A DNA stretch of 64,000 nucleotides from Rhodobacter sp. CZR27 (GCF_002407205.1 NZ_CP023549.1:62001-126000); one strand, 5' to 3'; counted from the stretch's first letter, positions 53,813-62,518 are shown. Notes: generated from the sequence alone by a model not told the origin. A program made the numbers and translations.

Positions 53813-53956
53813 TCAGCTGTTGCTGTTGCCGTTGCTTCGGGAGGCACCGCTGTTGCTGCCGCTGCGGCGGCGCGGCTTCCTCTTCCTCGCCCGCTTGCGG
53901 CCGTTGCCGCCGGCCCCGTAGACTTGCTCGAGTTCCAGTTCGTTCAGGTCACGCAT
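53813..53956 (-). CDS. Double-glycine-type precursor peptide with polybasic core
   Basis: 47 residues, too short for common gene-finding thresholds. The ATG at 53956 has GGAG seven bases upstream. The first 15 residues, MRDLNELELEQVYGA, match the double-glycine leader rule when cleaved after GA: Leu at -12, Glu at -8, Leu at -7, Val at -4, Gly at -2, Ala at -1. The predicted core (32 residues) begins GGNG, continues with RKRARKRKPRRR (ten basic residues in twelve) and ends in a Ser/Asn/Gly tail without Cys, Trp or other aromatics. It heads an operon containing a C39-peptidase exporter. It is probably a secreted cationic peptide: bacteriocin, signal or nucleic-acid/envelope-binding factor. Confidence 0.8.
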   Translation of the reverse strand: MRDLNELELEQVYGAGGNGRKRARKRKPRRRSGSNSGASRSNGNSNS

Positions 53957-54487
53957 CGTCGTGCTCCATCCGGTTGCTGCAGGCATGCACGCCTTGCCGC
54001 CTCAGGGAAGCAGCCGCCTGCGGCCACGCCAATGGCGACATCCGGAACGTCCGGGATTCTTCGCGAATTCTAATGTTGCTCTTAGCGCAGGCTCATCAGG
54101 CGGCTGCGAAGCCGCGACGTTCCCTGCGCTCCTGCCCGAGGAGGCGAAGGCCGGATGCCGGCGGAAGGCTGCCGGCGCGGCCTGAGGGGGTGGCGCGGGA
54201 TCCCGGGGCACGGGGCGCGCTCCCGACCCGGGGAGCGGTGTTGCCCTCCGGGCGCAGGCCGCCCCCCTCGGCCAGCCGCGCGCCCGCGCCGCCTTGGAAC
54301 GGTGCCCGCGATGGTTTACCGTTCCGTGCAGGACCTTCGCAACCGCAGCCCGAGGAGAGGACATGTCAGAGCTTGCATCCCTCCGGGCCGGGGCCGTCTG
54401 AGCGGGACACCCGCCGCCGCGCCCTGACCCTGATCTTCACCGGCGCCCCCGGCGCCTGTCGTTCAGTGTCCATGCGAGGGCTTCTCC
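53957..54487. other. Divergent spacer between the peptide locus and rsgA
   Basis: Contains the presumed promoter region of the peptide operon. A TAGAAT hexamer on the minus strand (54072-54067) in an AT-richer patch is a possible -10, without a good -35. GCGGCT-GCGA-AGCCGC at about 54104-54119 is a perfect 6-bp hairpin. No second precursor-like gene was found. Confidence 0.45.
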
Positions 54488-55525
54488 TTGACCCGATCCT
54501 TCACGCTCGCCGACCTCGGCTGGGCTTCCGACTTCCTGCGCCAGCTCGACCTTCAGGAACTGGCCGCCACCCCCTGCCGCATTGCAGCCGTTCACCGCAG
54601 CCGCCTCGAGGCGCTCTCGGCCGCCGGTCCCCTGTCGCTGATCTTGCCGCCCGGCCTTTCCACCGGCGAGATCGCCGTGGGTGACTGGGCGCTCGCCGAT
54701 GGCGCGCGGCTGCTGCGGCTCCTTGAGCGGCGCAGTTGCCTCTCCCGCCGCGCGGCGGGCACCGGGGCGGCGCGGCAGCTGATCGCCGCGAACGTCGACA
54801 CGCTTTTCATCGTCACCTCCTGCAACGCCGACTTCAACCCGGCGCGGCTGGAGCGCTACCTGGCACTGGCCCGCTCGGCCGGGGTCGAGCCGGTGATCCT
54901 GCTGACCAGGGCCGACCTCGTGTCCGATCGCGAGACCTGGCGCGAGCGGGCAGAGGCGGTCGACCGGCGGGTCGCGGTGCGGCTGGTCGACGCCACCGCG
55001 CCCGAAGCAAGCACCACGCTCGCCGACTGGTGCCGTCCAGGCCAGACCGTGGCGCTGGCGGGCTCGTCGGGCGTGGGAAAGACCACGCTCGCCAACGCGC
55101 TCACCGGCGCGGGGGAGGCGACGGCGCCAATCCGCGAGGACGACGCCAAGGGGCGGCACACCACGACGGGCCGTCACCTGCACCCCATCGCGGGCGGGGG
55201 GTGGCTGATCGACACGCCCGGCATGCGCGAGTTGCGCCTGACCGATGCCGAGGGCGGCATCGCGGCGGTCTTCGACGACATCGACGCGCTGGCTCGCGCC
55301 TGCCGCTTCACCGACTGCAGCCACAGAACCGAGCCCGGCTGCGCCGTTCAGGCGGCCCTGGCGGAGGGTCGCCTTGACCCCGGCCGCCTCGCCCGATGGG
55401 GAAAGCTCCGGCGCGAGGACCGGCACAACTCCGAGACGCTGGCCGAGGCGCACGCCCGCGACCGCGCCTTCGGCCGAATGGTCCGCGAGGTGCTGCGCGA
55501 CAAGACCCGCCGCCGCGACCGCTGA
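54488..55525 (+). CDS. rsgA: Ribosome small-subunit GTPase RsgA
   Basis: 345 residues if the TTG at 54488 is used (GCGAGGG upstream). An N-terminal OB-like region (IAVGDWALADGARLLRLLER) precedes a circularly permuted GTPase: G4 LLTRADLV, G1 AGSSGVGKTTLANALTG, G2-region GRHTTTGRHLHPI and G3 DTPGMRELRL. The zinc-binding end is CRFTDCSHRTEPGCAVQAAL. RsgA (YjeQ) checks late 30S maturation. Unlike E. coli, no psd gene is adjacent. The non-ATG start is uncertain. Confidence 0.92.
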   Translation: MTRSFTLADLGWASDFLRQLDLQELAATPCRIAAVHRSRLEALSAAGPLSLILPPGLSTGEIAVGDWALADGARLLRLLERRSCLSRRAAGTGAARQLIAANVDTLFIVTSCNADFNPARLERYLALARSAGVEPVILLTRADLVSDRETWRERAEAVDRRVAVRLVDATAPEASTTLADWCRPGQTVALAGSSGVGKTTLANALTGAGEATAPIREDDAKGRHTTTGRHLHPIAGGGWLIDTPGMRELRLTDAEGGIAAVFDDIDALARACRFTDCSHRTEPGCAVQAALAEGRLDPGRLARWGKLRREDRHNSETLAEAHARDRAFGRMVREVLRDKTRRRDR

Positions 55526-55890
55526 CCAAGGGGTGCGGGCGGGCAACCCCGCCCGCACCTCCACAAGTTCTCCCTGAGGACTCGCGCCCAAGGCTCGCCC
55601 CGGCGGTCGCGGCGAATCCTGCACCTGACGGAAGCGGTCGCCGCCGAGGTGCTTGCCGCCGAACCAACGGGGCACCACGCCGCCGCAATCGCGGAGGCCC
55701 TCGCACGCGAACAAGCGCAGGTCAGCAAGCCGGGCACCCGCTTCGCCATCCTCGGATTTTGTCCCAGGCCGAGAATAAGAACGCTCTCCCATCGCAGCCG
55801 GCTGTGGCGGACCGACGGCGCGCGGGAGGCCGCATTGCCGGAACGCCGCCCAGTCCGGACAAGGCGCGGGCGGCGCGAAAGTCCCGCCCG
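55526..55890. other. Intergenic region between rsgA and metN
   Basis: No gene recognised. A coding-like patch on the plus strand at about 55614-55745 (LTEAVAAEVLAAEPTGHHAA) has good composition but no start and no family. Confidence 0.4.
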
Positions 55891-55942
55891 GACCGGTGCT
55901 CGGGTGGGTACCGGGGCTTGCACCCCGTGCGCCGATCCGGTC
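55891..55942 (+). promoter_or_regulatory. Structured 5' leader of metNIQ
   Basis: GACCGG (55891-55896) can pair with CCGGTC (55937-55942), enclosing smaller pairings GGGTG/CACCC and GGGG-CTTGCA-CCCC. It lies 46 bases before the metN start. It does not match the SAM-II or SAM/SAH consensus as I know them, so a regulatory role is only suggested by position. Confidence 0.3.
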
Positions 55943-55988
55943 TATCGCGGATTCAGGGAGGCCAAACCATGGGCAGCAAGGAGCCCGG

Positions 55989-57050
55989 ATGCGCGACGAA
56001 CAGGCAAAGGGTGCGGCGATCACCTTCGACAGGGTGGAGAAGTCCTTCGCGCAGAAGGGCGGCGCGCCGGTCATGGCTCTGGCGGACTGCTCGCTGACGG
56101 TCGAGCCCGGCACGATCACCGGCATCATCGGCCGCTCGGGCGCGGGCAAGTCCACGCTCTTGCGCATGGTCAACGGGCTGGAACGCCCCACCGGGGGCCG
56201 GGTGCTCGTGGGCGGGCGCGACGTGGGCGCGGCGCGGGGCGCCGAGCTGCGCGAGATCCGCCGCGAGGTCGGCATGATCTTCCAGCACTTCAACCTGCTC
56301 GCCTCGCGCACGGTCTTCGGCAACGTGGCGCTGCCGCTGGAGATCGCCGGCCGGCCGAAGTCCGAGATCCGGCCGCGGGTCGAGGATCTGATCGCCCGCG
56401 TGGGGTTGGAGGCGCTGGCCGACCGCTATCCGGCCGAACTGTCGGGGGGGCAGAAGCAGCGCGTCGGCATTGCGCGCGCGCTCGCCACCGGGCCGAAGGT
56501 GCTGCTGTCGGACGAAGCCACCTCGGCGCTCGATCCCGAGACCACCCGCACGGTGCTGCGCCTGCTGGCCGACATCAACCGCGAGCTGGGGCTGACGATC
56601 CTGCTCATCACCCACGAGATGGGCGTGCTGCGCGACATCGCGAGCCACATGGCGGTGATCGACGGCGGCCGCATCGTCGAGGCGGGGCCGACCTATGACG
56701 TCTTCGTGCGCCCCTCGCATCCCACCACGCGGTCGTTCCTGTCGGGCGTGACCGGCGTCACCCTGCCCGCCTTCGTGGCCAACCGCCTGCATCCCGCCCC
56801 GCCCGAGGGCCCCTCGCAAGAGGTGATCCGCATCACCTTTGCCGGCCGCCACGCGACCGACCCGATGCTGGCGCGGCTGACGGGCGAGCTGGGGATCGCC
56901 GTCAACATCCTCGCGGGCGCGATCGAGGAGATCGGCCCGCATCCGTTCGGCAATCTCCTCGTCTCGGTCGAGACGGCGCGCGGGGCCGAGGCGCGGGCCT
57001 ATCTCGAACGCCACCAGCTGCTGACGGAGGTGCTGGGCTATGTGGGCTAA
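55989..57050 (+). CDS. metN: Methionine ABC importer ATPase MetN
   Basis: 353 residues from the ATG at 55989 (AAGGAG upstream). ATPase motifs: GRSGAGKSTLLRMVNGLERP, LSGGQKQRVGIARALA, VLLSDEATSALD, LITHEMGV. The C-terminal 100 residues form the NIL regulatory domain (VIRITFAGRHATDPMLARLT, GELGIAVNILAGAIEEI), which in MetN binds methionine and mediates trans-inhibition. The gene overlaps metI by 11 bases. Confidence 0.95.
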   Translation: MRDEQAKGAAITFDRVEKSFAQKGGAPVMALADCSLTVEPGTITGIIGRSGAGKSTLLRMVNGLERPTGGRVLVGGRDVGAARGAELREIRREVGMIFQHFNLLASRTVFGNVALPLEIAGRPKSEIRPRVEDLIARVGLEALADRYPAELSGGQKQRVGIARALATGPKVLLSDEATSALDPETTRTVLRLLADINRELGLTILLITHEMGVLRDIASHMAVIDGGRIVEAGPTYDVFVRPSHPTTRSFLSGVTGVTLPAFVANRLHPAPPEGPSQEVIRITFAGRHATDPMLARLTGELGIAVNILAGAIEEIGPHPFGNLLVSVETARGAEARAYLERHQLLTEVLGYVG

Positions 57051-57714
57051 CCTGATCCCCCTCCTCGTCGAGGCGACGCTGCAGACGCTTTACATGGTGG
57101 CGGTGGCGGGCGGGCTCGGCACGGCGTTCGGCCTGCCGCTCGGCGTTTTCCTCGCCACCTCGCAGCGCGGCGAGCTGCTGTCGGCGCCGCTGGTGAACAA
57201 GGTGCTGGGGCTGGTGGTGAACGCCACCCGCTCGGTGCCCTTCATCATCCTCGTCGTGGCGATCATCCCCTTCACGCGTGCGCTGGCCGGCACCTCGATC
57301 GGCACCACCGCCGCGATCGTGCCGCTGACGGTGGCAGCCATTCCCTTCATCGCCCGGCTGGTCGAGAACGCCATCCGCGAGGTCGACAGCGGCCTGATCG
57401 AGGCCGCCCGCGCGATGGGCGCCACACCGCTCCAGATCATCCGCAAGGTGCTGATCCCCGAGGCGCTCCCCGGCATCACGCTGGGCCTCACGCTCGCGCT
57501 TGTCAGCCTCATCGGCTATTCAGCGATGGTCGGCGCGGTCGGCGGCGAGGGGCTCGGCGATCTCGGCATCCGCTACGGCTATCAGCGCTTCATGCCCGAG
57601 GTCATGGCCGCGGTGGTGGTCATCCTCGTCGTTCTCGTCCAGCTCGTGCAATCGGTCGGCGAAGGCATCGCCCGCGCGGTTGACCGGCGCGCGCCGCGCA
57701 ATCGCGGCAGTTGA
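57040..57714 (+). CDS. metI: Methionine ABC importer permease MetI
   Basis: 224 residues with five membrane helices, beginning LIPLLVEATLQTLYMVAVAG. The family segments SVPFIILVVAIIPFTRALAG, the coupling loop EAARAMGATPLQIIRKVLIP and YGYQRFMPEVMAAVV are all present. Partner of MetN and MetQ for uptake of D/L-methionine. Confidence 0.95.
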   Translation: MWANLIPLLVEATLQTLYMVAVAGGLGTAFGLPLGVFLATSQRGELLSAPLVNKVLGLVVNATRSVPFIILVVAIIPFTRALAGTSIGTTAAIVPLTVAAIPFIARLVENAIREVDSGLIEAARAMGATPLQIIRKVLIPEALPGITLGLTLALVSLIGYSAMVGAVGGEGLGDLGIRYGYQRFMPEVMAAVVVILVVLVQLVQSVGEGIARAVDRRAPRNRGS

Positions 57715-57737
57715 TTTCATCCCGGAAGGACCTTTCC

Positions 57738-58514
57738 ATGCTGCGCATGACCACCCTCGCCTCCCTCCTCGCCCTGCTCGCCGGTGGCGCACTTGCCGAA
57801 GAGATCAAGGTCGGCGTCTCGCCGGGCGAGCACGCCGAGATCATGGAGGAGGTTGCCCGGATCGCCGCGCCGAAGGGGCTCGACATCGACGTGATCGAAT
57901 TCTCCGACTACGTCGTGCCGAACCAGGCGCTGGCCGATGGCGACATCCAGGCCAACTCGTTCCAGCACAAGCCCTATCTCGACAACCAGGTGAAGGACCG
58001 CGGCTTCGATCTCGTGCCGGTCGCGACCACGATCACCACGCCGATGGGGGTCTATTCCTCGAAGATCGCGAGCCTCGACGACCTGACCGAGGGCGCCCTG
58101 GTCGGCATCCCCAACGATCCCACAAACGGCGGGCGGGCGCTCCTTGTGCTGCAGGATCTGGGGCAGATCACGCTGGCCGAGGGCACGGGCCTGACGCCGA
58201 CGGTCCTTGACGTCACCGGCAACCCGAAGGGGATCCGGTTCCAGGAGCTGGATGCCGCCCAGTTGCCGCGCTCGCTCGCCGATCTGGACGCGGCGCTGAT
58301 CAACACCAACTACGCCCTGGCCTCGGGGCTGAACCCGAAGACCGACGCGATCGCGAGCGAGAAGGCCGACAGCCCCTATGTCAACATCATCGTGGTGCGG
58401 AACGGCGATCAGGACAAGCCGTGGGTCAAGGCGCTGGTCGATGCCTATCAGTCGCCCGAGCTGAAGACCTTCATCGACGAGAAGTATGAAGGCTCGGTCA
58501 TCACCTCCTGGTGA
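57738..58514 (+). CDS. metQ: Methionine-binding protein MetQ (NlpA family)
   Basis: 258 residues from the ATG at 57738 (GGAAGGA upstream). Signal peptide MTTLASLLALLAGGALA has no lipobox cysteine, so unlike E. coli MetQ this one should be a soluble periplasmic protein. Family blocks: IKVGVSPGEHAEIMEEVARI, NQALADGDIQANSFQHKPYL, VGIPNDPTNGGRALLVLQD and INTNYALASGLNP. Last gene of metNIQ. Confidence 0.93.
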   Translation: MLRMTTLASLLALLAGGALAEEIKVGVSPGEHAEIMEEVARIAAPKGLDIDVIEFSDYVVPNQALADGDIQANSFQHKPYLDNQVKDRGFDLVPVATTITTPMGVYSSKIASLDDLTEGALVGIPNDPTNGGRALLVLQDLGQITLAEGTGLTPTVLDVTGNPKGIRFQELDAAQLPRSLADLDAALINTNYALASGLNPKTDAIASEKADSPYVNIIVVRNGDQDKPWVKALVDAYQSPELKTFIDEKYEGSVITSW

Positions 58515-58922
58515 CGGCTGCAGGCCGGGCTGCGCGCAGGCAGCTGCATGGTCCCCGATCGTGCAGCGCGCAGCACCGGCGTTCACTCAAAGCGCAGGAG
58601 GAGAAGACCGCCTGCATCACCTCCGAAGGGTCCGGCGATGGCGGCCGGACGCACCACACCTCCGTTTGCACCTGCACGCACCTTCGCGCGGCACGGGCCT
58701 TGAATGCGCGAGAAGGGCTGCACAGTCACCACGCTGTGACGTGAGTGAGTGACCCCCTTCTTGGAACCGGGCTGTGCGGCTTGGGAGGACGCAGAAGGCC
58801 GGACAGGCCTCTCGCTGGGACATATTCAAGCGGCGACTTCACGCGGCCGGGCTCCACGGGCCGAGCGGGCGGTATGGGGCCGGGGTTTCACCGACAACGT
58901 GCATCCGTTGCCGCTTCCCGCG
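58515..58922. other. Intergenic region after metQ
   Basis: No gene supported. GCTGCGCGC (58529-58537) and GCGCGCAGC (58566-58574) could form a long hairpin acting as the metNIQ terminator, without a U-tract. The remainder shows nothing recognisable. Confidence 0.4.
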
Positions 58923-59813
58923 TCATGCCCCCTCCCTCGCACGCACCATGGCGAGGAAGGCCGTGAACCCGGCCGAGGGGTTGCGGCGGCCGGAGTAATA
59001 GAGGCTGAAGCCGGGCCGGTTCGGCGTCCACTCCTCCAGCAGGCGGATCATGCGGCCGGCGGCGATGTCTTCGGCCACGTCCGCTTCGATGAAATACCCG
59101 ATCCCGGCGCCGTCCAGCACGGCGGCGCGGGCGATGGCGGGTTCGTCCACCGTCAGGCGTCCCCTGGCCTCGAAGGGCAGCGGCACCCCGTCCTTCTCGA
59201 AGGGCCAGCGCAGCAGCGCGCCGTTCGGCAACCGAACTCGGATGCACTGTTCGGGGTCCAGATCGGCGGGCGAGTGCGGCTCCGGATGCCGGGCCAGCCA
59301 GGCGGGAGAGGCCACGACGGCATGGCGCTCAGGGCGGCCCAGCGGCAGCGCGATCATGTCGCGCGGCACCAGATCGGCCGGGCGGATGCCGAGATCGAAG
59401 CCTTCCGCCACGATATCGACCAGCCGCCCCTCGGTCACCAGATCGACCTGCATCTCGGGATAGCGGCGCAGAAAGGCCAGGACCAGCGGCGCCACCGCCC
59501 GCCCGGCCTGCACCGAGGCGTTGATCCGCAGCATCCCCGAGGGCTTCTCGCGCTGCGACCGGACCGTGTCCATCGCGGCGCGGATCTCGGTCAGCGCCGG
59601 GGCGATGCGGGCGACGAAATCGCGCCCGGCCTCGGTCAGAGCCACGCTGCGGGTGGTGCGGTGGAAGAGCCGCACACCGAGGCTGGCCTCCAGCCGCCCG
59701 ATCGTATGCGAGAGCGCGGTGGTGGACAGGCCCAGATCCAGTGCCGCCGCCCGGAACGAGCCCTTCCGCGCGATGGCCAGCACCGCCTCCAGCCCCTTCA
59801 ACCCGGTTTCCAT
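58923..59813 (-). CDS. LysR-family transcriptional regulator
   Basis: 296 residues. The N-terminal helix-turn-helix is [20 protein letters not shown], followed by [20 protein letters not shown] and the linker, then the effector domain ([40 protein letters not shown]). It resembles LysR regulators that repress divergent oxidoreductase genes. It diverges from the SnoaL-like/SDR pair with 98 bases between, and most likely controls them. Effector unknown. Confidence 0.93.
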   Translation of the reverse strand: METGLKGLEAVLAIARKGSFRAAALDLGLSTTALSHTIGRLEASLGVRLFHRTTRSVALTEAGRDFVARIAPALTEIRAAMDTVRSQREKPSGMLRINASVQAGRAVAPLVLAFLRRYPEMQVDLVTEGRLVDIVAEGFDLGIRPADLVPRDMIALPLGRPERHAVVASPAWLARHPEPHSPADLDPEQCIRVRLPNGALLRWPFEKDGVPLPFEARGRLTVDEPAIARAAVLDGAGIGYFIEADVAEDIAAGRMIRLLEEWTPNRPGFSLYYSGRRNPSAGFTAFLAMVRAREGA

Positions 59814-59911
59814 GATTGTCCCGTTTCTGTCATCACCAGATGCCGATCTATCCCGATTATCGTGTGGTCCGTCGAGGCGTATTGTCGGATCAGACCAGAC
59901 AGGAGCATCCC

Positions 59912-60232
59912 ATGACCCTTCCCGCCCCGATCCGGACCCATTTCTCCGCCGAAGCCCCGCAGGATGGCGCGATCTTTGCCGCGGCCTTCGCCCCGGATGC
60001 CATCGTCCACGACGAAGGGCAGATCCATCACGGCCCCGCCGAGATCGAGGCCTGGTGGCAGGCCGCCAAGGCGAAGTACCGCCATCGGGCCGAACCGCTG
60101 GACCTGGCCGAGGTTCGCGGCAAGACCGTGGTCCGCGCCCGGGTCAGCGGCGATTTCCCGGGCAGCCCGGCGGTGCTGACCTTCACCTTTGGCCTCTTGG
60201 GCAACTGCATCCGCGATCTGAGGATCGGCTGA
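59912..60232 (+). CDS. SnoaL-like (NTF2-fold) protein
   Basis: 106 residues from the ATG at 59912 (AGGAGCA upstream). [20 protein letters not shown], then [20 protein letters not shown] and [14 protein letters not shown] match the SnoaL/NTF2-like family of small cone-shaped proteins, which includes isomerases, hydrolases and many of unknown role. Its TGA overlaps the SDR start by one base, so the two act in one pathway, presumably under the LysR regulator upstream. Confidence 0.8.
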   Translation: MTLPAPIRTHFSAEAPQDGAIFAAAFAPDAIVHDEGQIHHGPAEIEAWWQAAKAKYRHRAEPLDLAEVRGKTVVRARVSGDFPGSPAVLTFTFGLLGNCIRDLRIG

Positions 60233-61011
60233 TGACCGGGTTCCTGACGCTGCAGGGCAAGCGCGCCCTGATCACCGGCGGCACGCAAGGCGCGGGCGCA
60301 GCCACGCTCGCGCTCTTCCGCGAACTGGGGGCGCAGGTCCTGACCTCGGCCCGCAACCGCCCCGGGGTCCTGCCCGAGGAGATGTTCGTCGCCGCCGACC
60401 TGACGACGCTCGAGGGCTGCGAAACGGTAGCCGCAGCGGTGCGCGACCGGCTGGGCGGAGTGGACATCGTGGTCCACATGCTCGGCGGATCCTCAGCGCC
60501 GGGCGGGGGGTTCGCTGCCCTGGGCGAGGCGGAATGGCAGGCGGAGCTGAACCTGAACCTGATGTCCGCCGTCCGCCTCGACCGCGCACTGCTGCCCGGC
60601 ATGGTGACGCAGGGGTCGGGCGTCATCGTGCATGTGACCTCGATCCAGCGCCTCCTGCCGCTGCCCGAGGCGACCACGGGCTATGCCGCCGCCAAAGCCG
60701 CGCTTTCGGCCTACAGCAAGAGCCTGTCGAAGGAAGTGGCGCCGAAGGGCGTGCGCGTGGTGCGCGTCGCCCCAGGCTGGATCGCGACGGATGCCTCGCT
60801 CCGGCTGGCCGAGCGTCTGGCCACCGAGGCGGGCACCGATCTCGAAGGCGGCAAGCGCATGATCATGGCATCGCTCGGCGGCATCCCTCTCGGCCGCCCC
60901 TCGACCCCCGCCGAGATCGCCAGCCTCATCGCCTTCCTCGCATCGGACCGCGCGGGGAGCATCACCGGGACGGAATATGTGATCGACGGGGGAACGGTGC
61001 CCACGGCGTGA
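60232..61011 (+). CDS. Short-chain dehydrogenase/reductase
   Basis: 259 residues. Cofactor motif TGGTQGAG, catalytic Ser in [14 protein letters not shown] and YxxxK as YAAAK, C-terminal [16 protein letters not shown]. Classical SDR, probably NADPH-dependent (Gly-rich loop with TQGAG and no acidic residue at the strand-2 end, SARNR). Substrate unknown. Coupled to the SnoaL-like gene; the pair with a divergent LysR gene is a common arrangement in proteobacteria. Confidence 0.9.
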   Translation: MTGFLTLQGKRALITGGTQGAGAATLALFRELGAQVLTSARNRPGVLPEEMFVAADLTTLEGCETVAAAVRDRLGGVDIVVHMLGGSSAPGGGFAALGEAEWQAELNLNLMSAVRLDRALLPGMVTQGSGVIVHVTSIQRLLPLPEATTGYAAAKAALSAYSKSLSKEVAPKGVRVVRVAPGWIATDASLRLAERLATEAGTDLEGGKRMIMASLGGIPLGRPSTPAEIASLIAFLASDRAGSITGTEYVIDGGTVPTA

Positions 61012-61275
61012 GAGCCACGGCCGCACGGCCACGTGTTTGCCCGCTTCGACGACATTGGCCGTCTGATGTCGCAGCCGAAGGCGGAAGCGGCCAGTTCGGT
61101 GACGCTGCACGTCGTCACACCCCCGATGGGGAGCCACGGGCAACGGTGATCGAGGCATCCCCCGCGTATCCTCGGCGACCTCCCCGACCAGCCGCCCGAG
61201 GTGGTCATCGAGGCTGCGGCCAACCTCCATACCCGGGGGATCGAACCCGTGCCCCATCTCATTCCCGCAACATGA
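61012..61275 (+). pseudogene. Degraded gene fragment, possibly MTHFR-like
   Basis: One frame, continuous with the SDR frame and interrupted by a TGA near 61147, reads HVFARFDDIGRLMSQPKAEA and, after the stop, RILGDLPDQPPEVVIEAAAN followed by LHTRGIEPVPHLIPAT. The last segment resembles the G-x-x-P-V-P-H-x-x-A region of methylenetetrahydrofolate-reductase-like proteins. No start and no full domain remain. The assignment is tentative. Confidence 0.35.
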
Positions 61276-61348
61276 CCTACCGAACTTGCCGGTTGCTGCA
61301 TGGCGGTCGGCGTCGCGGATCCCGGGGGTGCCCGGCACCGAGCTGCGG

Positions 61349-61825
61349 TCAATCGTGCCTGGTAGCTGGAGCGGTCGGGGCGGACATGATCTGTTCTGCG
61401 GCGACGGAGGTTCCCAGCAGATCGGCGAGGGTGAGGGACTCGATCAGCAGCAGATAGGACCAGAAGATCTCGGCAAAGACCTTGCGGATGCGGCACGAGG
61501 CCTCGTCGGTGCAGTCCTCGCAGGGCTGGTAGGATCGGCGCGAGAGACAAGGCAGTGGCGCAATGGGGCCGTCGATCTGGCGCAGAAGCTCGCTCAGCGG
61601 GATCTGCGACGGCTCCTTGATCAGTTGGTAGCCGCCCGACCGGCCGCGCAGGCTGGCGATGTAGCCCGCGTTGCGGATGTCGAGCAGGATATGCTCGAGA
61701 AACCGCTTCGGCGTGCCGGACCGCGCGGCGATATCCTCGATGCGCAGCGCCCGACGCTCGCCCGCGCGCTCCTCGGCCAGCACGATCAGGGCCTTCAGCG
61801 CGTATTTCATCTTTTGCGTGATCAT
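61349..61825 (-). CDS. Rrf2-family transcriptional regulator (copy 2)
   Basis: 158 residues, nearly the same as the protein at 23604-24086: both start MITQKMKYALKAL and share SGTPKRFLEHILLDIRNAG. The four-cysteine loop is conserved (PCLSRRSYQPCEDC, then TDEASC). It diverges from a sulfate-import operon across about 430 bases. By analogy with CymR, an Rrf2 regulator of cysteine metabolism in Firmicutes, it may control sulfur assimilation here. That role is inferred from position. Recent duplication is the simplest explanation for the two copies. Confidence 0.9.
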   Translation of the reverse strand: MITQKMKYALKALIVLAEERAGERRALRIEDIAARSGTPKRFLEHILLDIRNAGYIASLRGRSGGYQLIKEPSQIPLSELLRQIDGPIAPLPCLSRRSYQPCEDCTDEASCRIRKVFAEIFWSYLLLIESLTLADLLGTSVAAEQIMSAPTAPATRHD

Positions 61826-62254
61826 CGCAAAAGCCTATGGCCCCGCCTTCCGCGCGACAAGCCAAATCGGCAAACTCGGTCGTGTATTTCCGGCACATGG
61901 CGAGGGCCGGGATCGGGCCGCGGGCCGCGGTGATTCGCAGTGTCGCCCGTAATCCAAGGCACCATGCCCCCCGCATCTGCCGAAACCCGCGGACCTTGCC
62001 CGAAAATCAGGCAGCGCACCGGACGGGAAGACCCTTGCGGGCTGCGGATGCCCGTTTGCCGCAACCCCCTTCCGCGGCGACGAGGGGCGGCCCGGGCAGG
62101 TTTCCACCCGATCTCCTCCCGTGACCGCACGGGTCGGAGAAAATCCTTCTCCCGCACTGCCGAAGATCGCCCGATCTCTTTCCTTGCCAATCACGATTTC
62201 ATCTGTCGTATTAATCGGGGCGGCAAGGAGCCGTCGGAAGCCAGGGAGACGACC
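61826..62254. other. Divergent control region of Rrf2 copy 2 and the sulfate operon
   Basis: No gene supported. An AT-rich stretch at 62185-62216 (TTGCCA...TATTAA, 19-base spacing) is the likely promoter of the sulfate operon. No clear palindrome was found in it. Confidence 0.4.
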
Positions 62255-62518
62255 ATGGAAGCGAGAGCGTTCGACAGCCGTCAGCCGCAGGGCTTCCGGC
62301 GCATGTGCCGCGACCGAGACGCGGACCGGGCGGGCCCGGTTTGGAGCCTGCATCTGGTGCATCGCGAAACCGGCGCCGTGATGCGGGTGAACGGGATGCC
62401 GCTGGTGATCTACACGCGCGACGCGACCGAGGGGCTGGCCAGCCTGCTCGAGGACCGGGATCCGCGACTCTGGCGGGCCGAGGTGAGCCGGGTTCCGGAC
62501 CCGCGCGCCAGGATCTGA
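62255..62518 (+). CDS. Small protein heading the sulfate-import operon
   Basis: 87 residues from the ATG at 62255 (AGGGAGA upstream). Soluble, Arg/Asp-rich, with a compact beta-like middle: VWSLHLVHRETGAVMRVNGM followed by PLVIYTRDATEGLASLL. One cysteine. No family recognised. It precedes the sulfate-binding protein by 85 bases in the same direction and is divergent from the Rrf2 gene, so a role in sulfur regulation or assimilation is likely but unproven. Confidence 0.6.
   Translation: MEARAFDSRQPQGFRRMCRDRDADRAGPVWSLHLVHRETGAVMRVNGMPLVIYTRDATEGLASLLEDRDPRLWRAEVSRVPDPRARI

Noticed and set aside
54002..54364. Minus-strand 120-codon frame as a second precursor or immunity gene of the peptide locus
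   Set aside because: No ribosome site, no leader motif, composition like random high-GC sequence.
55891..55942. SAM riboswitch upstream of metN
   Set aside because: The foldable element does not show conserved cores of SAM-I, SAM-II or SAM/SAH classes; kept only as an unnamed leader.
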